Of a stretch of DNA of 10,102 bases, positions 1-9,897 are shown piece by piece. The notes under the pieces are model-generated. The model saw nothing but the letters and a program-made list of their open reading frames with translations, did not search any database and was not told the origin of the DNA. Location of the stretch: positions 1 to 10,102 of the forward strand of contig JBFELL010000106.1 of NCBI GenBank assembly GCA_041552135.1. Reading direction: 5' to 3'. Made by a program: the position numbers and the translations under genes. Source of the DNA: SZUA-186 sp041552135. Its GTDB lineage: Bacteria; Pseudomonadota; Gammaproteobacteria; UBA9214. The first letter of the stretch is position 1. Each line of letters starts with the position of its first letter.

Positions 1-419
1 ACCGTTCCCATGTCGCGACCGTCCGCGACCAGGCCGGGCAGGCGGCGAAAGCGGCGCTGCCAGGCCAGCAGCGCAGTGCGGACCTCTGGCAGGGCCGCGA
101 GCCTGGAGGCGGCATTGCCGGTTGTCTCGGTGCGCAGTACGTCCGTGACATCCGCACCATCCAGCCGCACCACTTCCACCCCGTCCGGGGTGACCCCGAA
201 CTCGCCGTCGATGCGCCCGGCCAGTTCCGCCAGGCCAGCGGCATCGTCCAGCCCGACCCCGTCTCGCTGTGCCGCACATGCCAGCAGGCGGTACAGGGCG
301 CCACTGTCGAGGAAGTGCCAGCCGAGTTCTGTCGCGATGCGCTGGCTGACGGTTCCCTTGCCGGACCCGCTCGGACCGTCGATGGTGATGACGGGCACAC
401 TGTCTGCGGGCACGTTCAT
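1..419 (-). CDS. cmk: Cytidylate kinase, N-terminal part (runs off left edge)
   Basis: Cytidylate kinase phosphorylates CMP and dCMP with ATP in the cytoplasm to supply pyrimidine nucleotides. The frame is open from an ATG at 419 to the window edge, giving 139 codons of a protein usually about 220-230 residues long, so the 3' part is missing. Visible motifs are the P-loop GPSGSGKGT at residues 15-23, DSGALYR at 38-44 (substrate-binding region), the DGADVTDVLRTE stretch at 87-98 with NAASRLAALPEVR soon after, and ADGRDMGT at the cut end. All are typical of the bacterial Cmk family. The start lies 7 bases after the aroA stop, and its ATG overlaps the stop of a three-codon ATG CCG GCA TGA reading. 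No good Shine-Dalgarno is present, so translation is probably coupled to aroA. Cmk (followed by rpsA outside the window) is the usual downstream neighbour of aroA in gammaproteobacteria. Identification is firm. Confidence 0.95.
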   Translation of the reverse strand, partial: MNVPADSVPVITIDGPSGSGKGTVSQRIATELGWHFLDSGALYRLLACAAQRDGVGLDDAAGLAELAGRIDGEFGVTPDGVEVVRLDGADVTDVLRTETTGNAASRLAALPEVRTALLAWQRRFRRLPGLVADGRDMGT

Positions 420-426
420 GCCGGCA

Positions 427-1749
427 TCAGGAGGACATTGCGGCAATGCGCAGACCGGCCCGGGCGGCGAGATCGACGAAGCCGGGGAAGGAGGTATTCA
501 CATTGGCGCAATCGCGGATCTCGATCGTGCCGCCAGCGCGCAGGGCGGCAATGGCAAAGGCCATGGCGATGCGGTGATCACCGTGGCTGTCGACACGACC
601 ACCCTGCAGGGCGCCGCCCTCGATGATCATGCCGTCAGGGGTTGCCTGCGCCTCGATGCCGAGCGCCACCAGGCCATCGGCCATGACCTGTATCCGGTCG
701 CTCTCCTTGACGCGCAGTTCCTCGGCACCGGTGAGCACCGTCCGTCCACAGGCACAGGCCGCCGCCACGAACAGTACCGGGAACTCGTCGATTGCCAGTG
801 GCACCAGTTCCGGCGGAATGTCGATACCTGTCAGGCCGGCCGAGCGCACCCGCAGGTCGGCCACCGGCTCGCCGCCGACCTCGTGCGGATTGATCACCTC
901 GATATCGGCACCCATCAGGCGCAGGATGTCGATCACGCCCGTGCGCGTCGGGTTCATGCCGACGTGCTGCAGCAGCAGGTCCGAGCCCGGCGCAATGCTT
1001 GCCCCTGCGAGGAAGAAGGCCGCGGATGAAATATCGGCCGGTATGTCGATGGCGATGCCCTGCAGGGAGTGTCCACCTTCAAGACACACCCGGTTGCCCT
1101 GCCGCTGCAGCGGATAACCCATGCCGGCGAGCATGCGCTCCGTGTGATCCCGGGTGGGCGCCGGCTCCGTCACGCAGGTGCGCCCGCTGGCATACAGCCC
1201 GGCCAGCAGCACACTCGACTTGACCTGGGCACTGGCGACCGGCAGGACATAGTCGATACCCTGCAGCGCCGCACCACCCCGGATCTGCAGCGGTGCCGTG
1301 CCGGTGTCGGTCGTGTCGATAGTGGCACCCATTTCCCCCAGCGGGTCGACCACGCGTCGCATCGGCCGCCCGGACAGCGAGACATCCCCCGTCAGGGTCA
1401 CATCGAATGCCTGGCCTGCCAGCAGCCCGGCCATCAGCCGCATGGAGGTACCGGAATTACCGAGGTCCAGGGCCGCTGCCGGCGGTCGGAGCCCATGCAT
1501 GCCGACACCCCGGACCGTTACATGGCCCGAATCCGGGCCGTCGATTGCCACGCCCATCGCCCGGAAGGCCGCCAGGGTCGCCAGACTGTCCTCGCCCTCG
1601 AGGAAGCCGCTGACCTCGGTCACGCCTTCCGCGAGGGAACCCAGCATGATGGAGCGATGCGATATCGACTTGTCGCCGGGTACTCGCAAGCGACCTTGCA
1701 GGCTGCCACCGGGATTGACGTGAAACTGCACAGAACGGGTATCGGTCAT
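427..1749 (-). CDS. aroA: 3-phosphoshikimate 1-carboxyvinyltransferase (EPSP synthase), class II-like
   Basis: EPSP synthase joins shikimate-3-phosphate and phosphoenolpyruvate, the sixth step of the shikimate pathway to chorismate. The 440 residues form a full-length two-domain protein. Visible are PGDKSISHRS (24-33, substrate-binding Lys27), LGNSGTSMR (96-104), GRPMRR (127-132), SAQVK (173-177), RDHTE (200-204), NPTR (266-269), the IDEFP loop with Asp321 (320-324), LRVKESDR (345-352) and HGDHRIAMA (389-397). The combination GDK, RxHxE, SAQxK and NxTR is the set described for class II (glyphosate-insensitive type) enzymes. The residue equivalent to Ala100 of the CP4 enzyme is Gly100 here. 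The ATG lies 11 bases after the tyrA stop with only a weak ribosome site, so coupling to tyrA is likely. The stop is TGA at 427-429. In Pseudomonas the homologue is fused to the end of TyrA; here it is separate. Confidence 0.97.
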   Translation of the reverse strand: MTDTRSVQFHVNPGGSLQGRLRVPGDKSISHRSIMLGSLAEGVTEVSGFLEGEDSLATLAAFRAMGVAIDGPDSGHVTVRGVGMHGLRPPAAALDLGNSGTSMRLMAGLLAGQAFDVTLTGDVSLSGRPMRRVVDPLGEMGATIDTTDTGTAPLQIRGGAALQGIDYVLPVASAQVKSSVLLAGLYASGRTCVTEPAPTRDHTERMLAGMGYPLQRQGNRVCLEGGHSLQGIAIDIPADISSAAFFLAGASIAPGSDLLLQHVGMNPTRTGVIDILRLMGADIEVINPHEVGGEPVADLRVRSAGLTGIDIPPELVPLAIDEFPVLFVAAACACGRTVLTGAEELRVKESDRIQVMADGLVALGIEAQATPDGMIIEGGALQGGRVDSHGDHRIAMAFAIAALRAGGTIEIRDCANVNTSFPGFVDLAARAGLRIAAMSS

Positions 1750-1760
1750 GCGAATAGAAC

Positions 1761-2627
1761 TCAGGAGTGTTTGTCGACGAACCGGTCGCGCGCCTGCTTG
1801 GCGGAAGTGAACACTGCCTGCAGCCGTTCGCCGTCATGGATTCTGATGGCATCGGCGAGCTGCTGCAGGTCCCCGCTAAAGCGGTCAATCATCTGCAGGA
1901 TGGCATCGCCATTGGCAAGACAGATGTCGCGCCACATCACCGGATCGCTGGAGGCAATGCGGGTAAAGTCGCGAAACCCGCCGGCGGCATACCTGAAGAT
2001 CTCGTCGCTGTCGCCAAGTCGGGCCAGAGTGTCCACCAGCGCGAAAGCCAGCACATGCGGCAGGTGGCTGGTGGCGGCCAGCACCGCATCATGATGAGCC
2101 GGGTCCATCTCGTCCACCACCGCGCCGGTGGCCTCCCACATGGCGCGCACCCGCGCCGTGGCAGCCGCCGAGGTCTCCTCCATCGGGGTCAGTATCACCC
2201 GGCGATCGCGAAACAGCCCGGCAAACGAGGCCGCCACCCCGCTCTGCTCGGTACCGGCAATCGGGTGACCGGGCACGAAGTTGGCGGGCAGTTCACCGAG
2301 GCCGCGCCTGGCCGCCTCGATAACACCGGCCTTGGCGCTGCCGACATCGGTGAGCACGGCACCGTCAGCCAGCTGGCCGCGCACGGCGCGGAACACCGCC
2401 TCCATCGCACCCAGTGGCACCGCCACCAGCACCATGTCGGCACCGGCAACCGCCTGCCCGGGGTCGGTATCGAAGCGGTCGATCACGCCCAGCTCGACCG
2501 CCTGCTGCAGGTGTAGCGGATTGCGGCTGCAGCCAACCACTTCGCGGCACTGCCCCGCCAGTCGCAGCGACCGGGCCAGTGAACCGCCGATCAGCCCGGT
2601 GCCGATGATGCAGAGGCGCTCGATCAC
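1761..2627 (-). CDS. tyrA: Prephenate/arogenate dehydrogenase (TyrA family)
   Basis: The enzyme oxidatively decarboxylates prephenate (or arogenate) to 4-hydroxyphenylpyruvate (or tyrosine) with NAD(P)+. The 288 residues match a single-domain TyrA with no chorismate mutase or ACT domain attached. Motifs are the Rossmann loop GTGLIGGS (9-16), DVGSAK (94-99), GHPIAGTE (120-127, His121), SHLPH (187-191) and GGFRDFTRIASS (216-227). The start is GTG at 2627, which overlaps the hisC stop in a GTGA arrangement, so translation is coupled. An AAAGG lies about 7 bases upstream inside hisC and is one of the better ribosome sites in the window. Its neighbours hisC and aroA complete the tyrosine branch. 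I cannot decide from sequence alone whether prephenate, arogenate or both are used, nor whether the cofactor is NAD or NADP. The family assignment is secure. Confidence 0.95.
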   Translation of the reverse strand: MIERLCIIGTGLIGGSLARSLRLAGQCREVVGCSRNPLHLQQAVELGVIDRFDTDPGQAVAGADMVLVAVPLGAMEAVFRAVRGQLADGAVLTDVGSAKAGVIEAARRGLGELPANFVPGHPIAGTEQSGVAASFAGLFRDRRVILTPMEETSAAATARVRAMWEATGAVVDEMDPAHHDAVLAATSHLPHVLAFALVDTLARLGDSDEIFRYAAGGFRDFTRIASSDPVMWRDICLANGDAILQMIDRFSGDLQQLADAIRIHDGERLQAVFTSAKQARDRFVDKHS

Positions 2628-3751
2628 CCCAGCGCCTTTGTCAGCGCCGCCAGCAGGCGCTCATTCTCATCCGGCAGGCCGACGCTGATGCGCAGGTGGT
2701 TCGGTAATCCGTAATTGGCGATCGGGCGGACGATTACACCCGCCTGCAACAGGCGCTGGTAGAGCGCGTCTGCCCGCTGTCCCGTGTCGATGGCGATGAA
2801 ATTGCCGACGGATTCGATATAGGAAAGGCCCAGCGCCTCGAAGCCGCCGGCCAGTTGCTGCAGCCCGGCGAGGTTGGCCTGCACGCACCTCTGCAGGTGT
2901 GCCTCATCATCGAGCGCGGCCACGGCGGCGGCCTGGGCGATCGAGTTCACATTGAACGGGTGGCGCACCCGGTTGAGCAGCTCGGCCACCTCCGGGCGCG
3001 ATACCGCGTAACCGACCCGCAGCCCCGCCAGTCCCCAGGCCTTGGAAAAGGTCCGCGTGACGATCAGGTTGGGAAACTCCTCCAGCCATGGCACGGAGTC
3101 GGTGTAGTGTTCCTGGACCACGTATTCGAAATACGCCTCGTCGACCACCACCATGACATGCGCAGGGAGACTGGTGATGAATTCGTGCAGCTCGTTGTCT
3201 GTCAGCCAGGTCCCGGTCGGGTTGTTCGGGTTGGCGATGAACACCACCCGGGTATCCGGCCCCACCAGGGCATGCATGGCGCCGAGGTCATGGCCGGCAA
3301 CCGGGCCGCGCGTGCCATCGTGCGCGACGCCAACCCGCGCCCTGGCACCGACGGCCTGCGTCACAATGGGATACACGGCAAAGGCATGCTGCGAGAACAC
3401 CGCCTCGCTGCCGGGGCCCAGGAAGACCCGTGCAATCATGTCCAGCACATCGTTGGAGCCGTTGCCCAGGGTGATGCAGTTCGGCGCAACGCCATGCTGG
3501 CCGGCCAGCCTGCCGGCCAGCAGATAGCCACTGCCCTCTGGATAGCGGGCAATACCGGCAACCGCCTCGCGGGCTGCCGACAGTGCCAATGGACTCGGCC
3601 CCAGCGGGTTTTCGTTGGACGCAAGCTTGACCGCGTCACGGATACCGAATTCGCGCTCCAGTTCGGCCAGTGGCTTGCCCGGCTCGTAGGGGTGCAGGCC
3701 GCGCACACCCGGCACGGCAAGTTCATCGTAATGCGGCGTTGTCTGCGTCAT
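2624..3751 (-). CDS. hisC: Histidinol-phosphate aminotransferase family (HisC, aromatic-operon paralogue)
   Basis: This is a PLP-dependent class I/II aminotransferase of 375 residues. Visible motifs are KLASNENPLGPSP near 42-54, GNGSNDVLD (97-104), NPNNPTG (174-180), DEAYFEY (204-210), and the Schiff-base lysine Lys237 in TFSKAWGLAGLRVGY (234-248), with the conserved Arg245. HisC converts imidazole-acetol phosphate to histidinol phosphate. Enzymes of this subtype also transaminate phenylpyruvate and 4-hydroxyphenylpyruvate. Its place between pheA and tyrA, away from other his genes, suggests an aromatic role (called hisHb or hisC2 in the literature on this cluster), but this is inferred from position. 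The ATG at 3751 is preceded by a 55-base gap after pheA, the longest inside the cluster, and no clear Shine-Dalgarno is seen. The 3' end overlaps tyrA by 4 bases. Confidence 0.95.
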   Translation of the reverse strand: MTQTTPHYDELAVPGVRGLHPYEPGKPLAELEREFGIRDAVKLASNENPLGPSPLALSAAREAVAGIARYPEGSGYLLAGRLAGQHGVAPNCITLGNGSNDVLDMIARVFLGPGSEAVFSQHAFAVYPIVTQAVGARARVGVAHDGTRGPVAGHDLGAMHALVGPDTRVVFIANPNNPTGTWLTDNELHEFITSLPAHVMVVVDEAYFEYVVQEHYTDSVPWLEEFPNLIVTRTFSKAWGLAGLRVGYAVSRPEVAELLNRVRHPFNVNSIAQAAAVAALDDEAHLQRCVQANLAGLQQLAGGFEALGLSYIESVGNFIAIDTGQRADALYQRLLQAGVIVRPIANYGLPNHLRISVGLPDENERLLAALTKALG

Positions 3752-3790
3752 CGAAGTGTATCTGTCGTTGTCGGCCGGGAGTGCTGCAAA

Positions 3791-3802
3791 GGCGCTCGCG
3801 CC
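3791..3802 (-). other. Small GC hairpin in the pheA-hisC gap
   Basis: A perfect palindrome-like element (GGCGC, two loop bases, GCGCC) sits just after the pheA stop and is followed on the transcribed strand by only three T residues. It is too short in stem and U-tract to be a confident terminator. It might slow polymerase, stabilise the upstream mRNA end or attenuate transcription into hisC. It lies in the longest gap (55 bases) within the cluster. Confidence 0.25.
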
Positions 3803-3806
3803 CCGC

Positions 3807-4892
3807 CTACAGTACGGCCTTTGGATAGGAGCCTAGGACCTTCACGGCAAACGTCTCTGCCGACAGTTCCGTCAGCGCGGCAGCGACATTGGGAGAATCC
3901 CTGTGGCCATCGAGATCAATGTAGAAGACATATTCCCAGATCGCCTGCCGCGACGGACGTGACTCGATCCGCGTCATGCTGATGCCATGCTCGGCAATCG
4001 GCTTGAGCATGGCATACAGTGCGCCGGGCTTGTTACGCACGGATATCAGCACCGATGTCTTGTCATCGCCGCTCGCCTCGACCTGGCGATCACCGATCAC
4101 CAGGAAGCGCGTGGTGTTGTCCGGCTCGTCCTCGATGTTGCGTTCCAGGATGCTCAGGTCATACAGCTCGGCTGCCATCTCACTGGCGATGGCGGCACTG
4201 CCGGGCTCTTCCCTGACGATACGCGCCGCCTCGGCATTGCTGACGACGGCGACATGCTCCACGCCGGGCAGCTTGTTGTCCAGCCAGCCGCGACACTGGG
4301 CCAGCGCCTGCTGGTGGGCCAGCACGCGGCTGATGGCGCCGCGGCTGCCGGTCTTCGTCATCAGGTGGTGATGGATTCGCTGCGCCACCTCGCCGCAGAT
4401 GTGCAGCGAGGAGTTCTGGAACATGTCGAGGGTGTGGCTGACCACGCCCTCGGTGGAATTCTCGATCGGTACCACACCGTAGTCCGCAGCGCCGGCCTCG
4501 ACTTCCCTGAATACCGCATCGATGGTGTCCATCGCCAGCGTCCTGATGGAGTGGCCGAAGTGTTTGAGCGAGGCCGCCTGGGTAAACGTCCCGGCCGGTC
4601 CGAGGTAGGCAACCGTCAGCGGCTTCTCCAGCGCCAGACAGGCCGACATGATTTCCCGGAACAGGCGCACCATCTCCTCGGCGGGCAAGGGGCCGCTGTT
4701 TCGTTCGCTGATGCGCCGCAACACGCTGGCCTCGCGGTCCGGTCGGTAGAAATCGGCCGTCTCACCCTGCCCGGTCTTCACATCGGCGACCTCCCGGGCA
4801 AGCGCAGCGCGCCGGTTGATGAGGTCCTGCAGCTGTTCATCGACCGCGTCTATCCGGTCGCGCAGCGCATCCAGGTTTTTCTCGTCACTCAT
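3807..4892 (-). CDS. pheA: P-protein: chorismate mutase / prephenate dehydratase with ACT domain
   Basis: This bifunctional enzyme converts chorismate to prephenate and then to phenylpyruvate for phenylalanine synthesis. Its 361 residues fall into three domains. An AroQ-type chorismate mutase spans about 1-90 and keeps Arg11, Arg28, Lys39, Arg53 and Glu54, which match the E. coli active-site set. The prephenate dehydratase spans about 92-270, with YLGPAGTFT (96-104), PIENSTEG (142-149) and the catalytic NTTRF (259-263, Thr261). The C-terminal ACT domain (about 278-360) has GALY (290-293) and ESRPS (310-314), the motifs that bind phenylalanine, so feedback inhibition by Phe is expected. I chose the ATG at 4892 because the protein then begins MSDEKNLDALRDRID as in the family. 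An in-frame ATG at 4943 would add 17 unusual residues overlapping the upstream gene. No leader-peptide attenuator is visible; the gap to the upstream gene is only 22 bases. Confidence 0.97.
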   Translation of the reverse strand: MSDEKNLDALRDRIDAVDEQLQDLINRRAALAREVADVKTGQGETADFYRPDREASVLRRISERNSGPLPAEEMVRLFREIMSACLALEKPLTVAYLGPAGTFTQAASLKHFGHSIRTLAMDTIDAVFREVEAGAADYGVVPIENSTEGVVSHTLDMFQNSSLHICGEVAQRIHHHLMTKTGSRGAISRVLAHQQALAQCRGWLDNKLPGVEHVAVVSNAEAARIVREEPGSAAIASEMAAELYDLSILERNIEDEPDNTTRFLVIGDRQVEASGDDKTSVLISVRNKPGALYAMLKPIAEHGISMTRIESRPSRQAIWEYVFYIDLDGHRDSPNVAAALTELSAETFAVKVLGSYPKAVL

Positions 4893-4914
4893 GACATAAC
4901 ACCAGGCAAGCGGG

Positions 4915-6078
4915 CTACAGCGCCCTCGCTTTGAGCACGCCATCGATGGCCGTTACCCGGTTGATGCAGTCGCCGTGCACCTGCGAGTCCACGTCAACCA
5001 GGGTGTAGGCGATCTCGCCACGGGACTTGTTCAGCATGTCGAGAATATTCAGACCGGACTCAGCGAGGCAGGTGGAAATCTGGCCCAGCATGTTGGGCAC
5101 GTTCTCGTTGGCGATGGCCAGCCGGTGACCGGTGTTGCGCGGCATCAGTATCTCCGGGAAATTGACCGAGTTGCGAATATTGCCATTCTCGAGAAAATCC
5201 CGCACCTGCTCGACCACCATGGTGGCGCAGTTGTCCTCCGCCTGCTGCGTGGATGCGCCGAGATGCGGCAGGGTAACGACGCGGGGATGGTCTTTCAGCA
5301 GCTTGCCGGGGAAATCGCAGACATAGGCATAGACCTTGCCGGCATCGATTGCCGCCACCATGGCCTCGTCGTCGATCACACCGTGGCGCGAGAAATTCAG
5401 GATCACGACATTGTCCCTGACCAGCTTCAGCCGCTCGCGGTTGATGATGTTGCGAGTCGCATCCACCAGCGGCACGTGAAAACTGATGTAGTCTGCGTGC
5501 GTGATCAGTTCCTCGATGCTGGCGGCCTTGCGGACCTGGGACGACATCTCCCAGGCGCGCTGCACGGTAATGCCGGGGTCGAAACCGATGACATTCATGC
5601 CCATGGCAAGTGCGCCGTTGGCCACCTGCACGCCAATGGCGCCAAGCCCGACCACGCCAAGGGTCTTGCCAGGCAGCTCGAAGCCGGTGAACTGTTTCTT
5701 GCCCGCCTCGACCGCTTTGTGAATGGCGGCATCGTCGCCCTCGAGCGCACGCGCGAATGCCCAGGCCTGGCAGATGTTGCGTGAGGCCATCAGCATGCCG
5801 GCGATCACCAGTTCCTTGACGGCATTGGCATTGGCGCCCGGGGCGTTGAACACCGGAATACCCGCCCGGCTCATGCGCCCGACCGGGATGTTGTTGACGC
5901 CGGCGCCGGCACGACCGATGGCCGCCACCGTCGGCGGTATCTCCATGTCATGCATATTGTGCGAGCGCAGCAGGATGGCATCGGGGTGCTGGATCTCCGA
6001 GGCGACCTCGTAGTCGTCACGCGGGAAGTGGTCCAGCCCGGCCGGTGATATGTTGTTGAGTGTGAGGATCTTGAACAT
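4915..6078 (-). CDS. serA: D-3-phosphoglycerate dehydrogenase, short ACT-type (serA-like)
   Basis: The predicted reaction is NAD-dependent oxidation of 3-phosphoglycerate to 3-phosphohydroxypyruvate, the substrate of the neighbouring SerC. The 387 residues belong to the D-2-hydroxyacid dehydrogenase superfamily. They show RAGAGVNNIP (56-65), GANANAVKELVIAGML (81-96), the Rossmann motif GLGAIG (144-149) followed by Asp167, which favours NAD, NFSRHGVID (228-236, catalytic Arg231) and LPHLGAST (270-277, catalytic His272). A C-terminal ACT domain covers about 317-387. Asn326 and Asn344 align with two of the serine-contacting residues of E. coli SerA; its His344 is Asn324 here. The Glu normally found about five residues after the conserved Asp (Asp255) is not present: the stretch reads CDFPGKLLKDHP. 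The start at 6078 gives the usual MFKILTLNNIS. It lies 40 bases after serC and 22 before pheA. The exact substrate is inferred from family and context. Confidence 0.88.
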   Translation of the reverse strand: MFKILTLNNISPAGLDHFPRDDYEVASEIQHPDAILLRSHNMHDMEIPPTVAAIGRAGAGVNNIPVGRMSRAGIPVFNAPGANANAVKELVIAGMLMASRNICQAWAFARALEGDDAAIHKAVEAGKKQFTGFELPGKTLGVVGLGAIGVQVANGALAMGMNVIGFDPGITVQRAWEMSSQVRKAASIEELITHADYISFHVPLVDATRNIINRERLKLVRDNVVILNFSRHGVIDDEAMVAAIDAGKVYAYVCDFPGKLLKDHPRVVTLPHLGASTQQAEDNCATMVVEQVRDFLENGNIRNSVNFPEILMPRNTGHRLAIANENVPNMLGQISTCLAESGLNILDMLNKSRGEIAYTLVDVDSQVHGDCINRVTAIDGVLKARAL

Positions 6079-6099
6079 CGCTCTGCCGTCCGTGAATGC

Positions 6100-6129
6100 C
6101 AGCCGCGAGGGACCTGTGTCAGCCGCGAG
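6100..6129. repeat. 10-base direct repeat straddling the serC stop
   Basis: CAGCCGCGAG occurs at 6100-6109 and again at 6120-6129 on the plus strand, a 20-base period. One copy covers the last codons and part of the stop of serC and the other lies in the spacer to the dehydrogenase gene. It looks like a small local duplication or chance in GC-rich DNA, and no function is apparent. Confidence 0.5.
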
Positions 6130-7201
6130 TGCGCTCGAATTCCCGCATGAATTCCACCAGTGCCGCGACGCCCGCTTCCGGCATGGCGTTGTAGATACTG
6201 GCGCGCATGCCGCCGACCGAACGGTGTCCCTTGAGGTTCAGCAGCCCGGCCGCCCCGGCCTTCGCGAGGAAGTCACCATCCAGTGAACTGTCGGCCAGGG
6301 TGAAGGGAACATTCATCAGGGAGCGGCAGTCCGCTCGGACCGGGCTATGGTAGAAGCTGCTGCTGTCGATTGCCCCATAGAGCCGGCCGGCCTTGCGCCG
6401 GTTGACCACCTCGATGGCCGCCAGGCCGCCCAGGTCACGCAACCACCGGAACACCAGACCGGCAAGGTACCAGGCGAAGGTCGGCGGCGTATTCAGCATC
6501 GAGCCGGCATCGGCATGCAGGCGGTAGTTGTACATGGACGGGGCGGACCCGAGCATCTCGCCGAGCAGGTCCTCGCGGACGATGACCACGGTCAGTCCGG
6601 CCGGGCCGATATTCTTCTGTGCACCGGCATAGATCAGCCCGTAGCGCGATACGTCCAGCGGCCGCGACAGGATGGTGGATGACATGTCGGCCACCAGCGG
6701 CACCTCGCCGGTGTCCGGGATCCAGCCGAACTCAACCCCGCCGATGGTCTCGTTCGGCGTGTAGTGCACGTAGGCAGCAGCGGCATCAAGCTGCCAGGTG
6801 TCAGGTGCCGGGATGTCGGAAAAGTTCGAGGCCTCTGCGCTCGAGGCAACATTGACCGTGCAGTAGCGGCCGGCCTCGGCAATCGCCTTCTTCGACCAGG
6901 CCCCGGTGTTGATGTAATCGGCCCGTTGACTGCCACGCAGCAGGTTCATGGGCACCATCGCGAACTGGCTGGTGGCGCCACCCTGCAGGAACAGCACCTG
7001 GTAGCCGGCAGGTATCGACAGCAGCGCCCGCAGATCGGCCTCGGCCTGTTGCGCAATGGACATGAAATGGCTGCCGCGGTGGCTCATTTCCATGACCGAC
7101 ATGCCGGAACCCTGCCAGTCAAGCAACTCCTGGCGGGCCTGTTCCAGCACCGGCCCCGGCAGCACCGCCGGCCCGGCGCTGAAATTGAACACCTCGCTCA
7201 T
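6119..7201 (-). CDS. serC: Phosphoserine aminotransferase
   Basis: SerC is a cytoplasmic PLP enzyme that transaminates 3-phosphohydroxypyruvate with glutamate to give phosphoserine. It also serves pyridoxal-phosphate synthesis through 4-phosphohydroxythreonine. The 360 residues match the family length. Seen are the N-terminal FNFSAGPAVLP (5-15), MSHRGSHF with Arg42 (39-46), GGATSQF (74-80), the PLP lysine Lys196 in YAGAQKNIGPAGL (191-203), and near the C-terminus GHRSVGGMRASIYNAMPE with phosphate-binding His/Arg residues. The ATG at 7201 lies 24 bases after the gyrA stop, with a purine-rich G-run upstream but no textbook Shine-Dalgarno. The downstream gene encodes the preceding step of the same pathway, so two serine steps sit together. 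Identification is firm. Confidence 0.98.
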   Translation of the reverse strand: MSEVFNFSAGPAVLPGPVLEQARQELLDWQGSGMSVMEMSHRGSHFMSIAQQAEADLRALLSIPAGYQVLFLQGGATSQFAMVPMNLLRGSQRADYINTGAWSKKAIAEAGRYCTVNVASSAEASNFSDIPAPDTWQLDAAAAYVHYTPNETIGGVEFGWIPDTGEVPLVADMSSTILSRPLDVSRYGLIYAGAQKNIGPAGLTVVIVREDLLGEMLGSAPSMYNYRLHADAGSMLNTPPTFAWYLAGLVFRWLRDLGGLAAIEVVNRRKAGRLYGAIDSSSFYHSPVRADCRSLMNVPFTLADSSLDGDFLAKAGAAGLLNLKGHRSVGGMRASIYNAMPEAGVAALVEFMREFERTRG

Positions 7202-7225
7202 GGACCGGCCCGCCTGCCTGCCACC

Positions 7226-9808
<2,583 letters not shown>

Positions 9809-9897
9809 TCGGCGGGCAGCAACCTGTCCGTATCACGTCACGGGTTAGAAAATCCGGGTAAAAGTGCCTGAGGCTCTTTCGACAACAAAGACGAACA

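Noticed and set aside
10..1029. 339-codon open frame on the plus strand opposite cmk and aroA
   Set aside because: Composition is rich in Arg, Ser, Pro and Ala in its first part, as in shadows of GC-rich genes, and it crosses the cmk-aroA boundary antisense.
4893..4914. Possible phenylalanine leader-peptide attenuator before pheA
   Set aside because: The gap is only 22 bases, with no Phe-rich leader ORF or terminator hairpin.
4893..4943. Upstream in-frame ATG for pheA at 4943
   Set aside because: It would add 17 Cys- and basic-rich residues that overlap the dehydrogenase gene and do not resemble P-protein N-termini. The ATG at 4892 aligns with the family.
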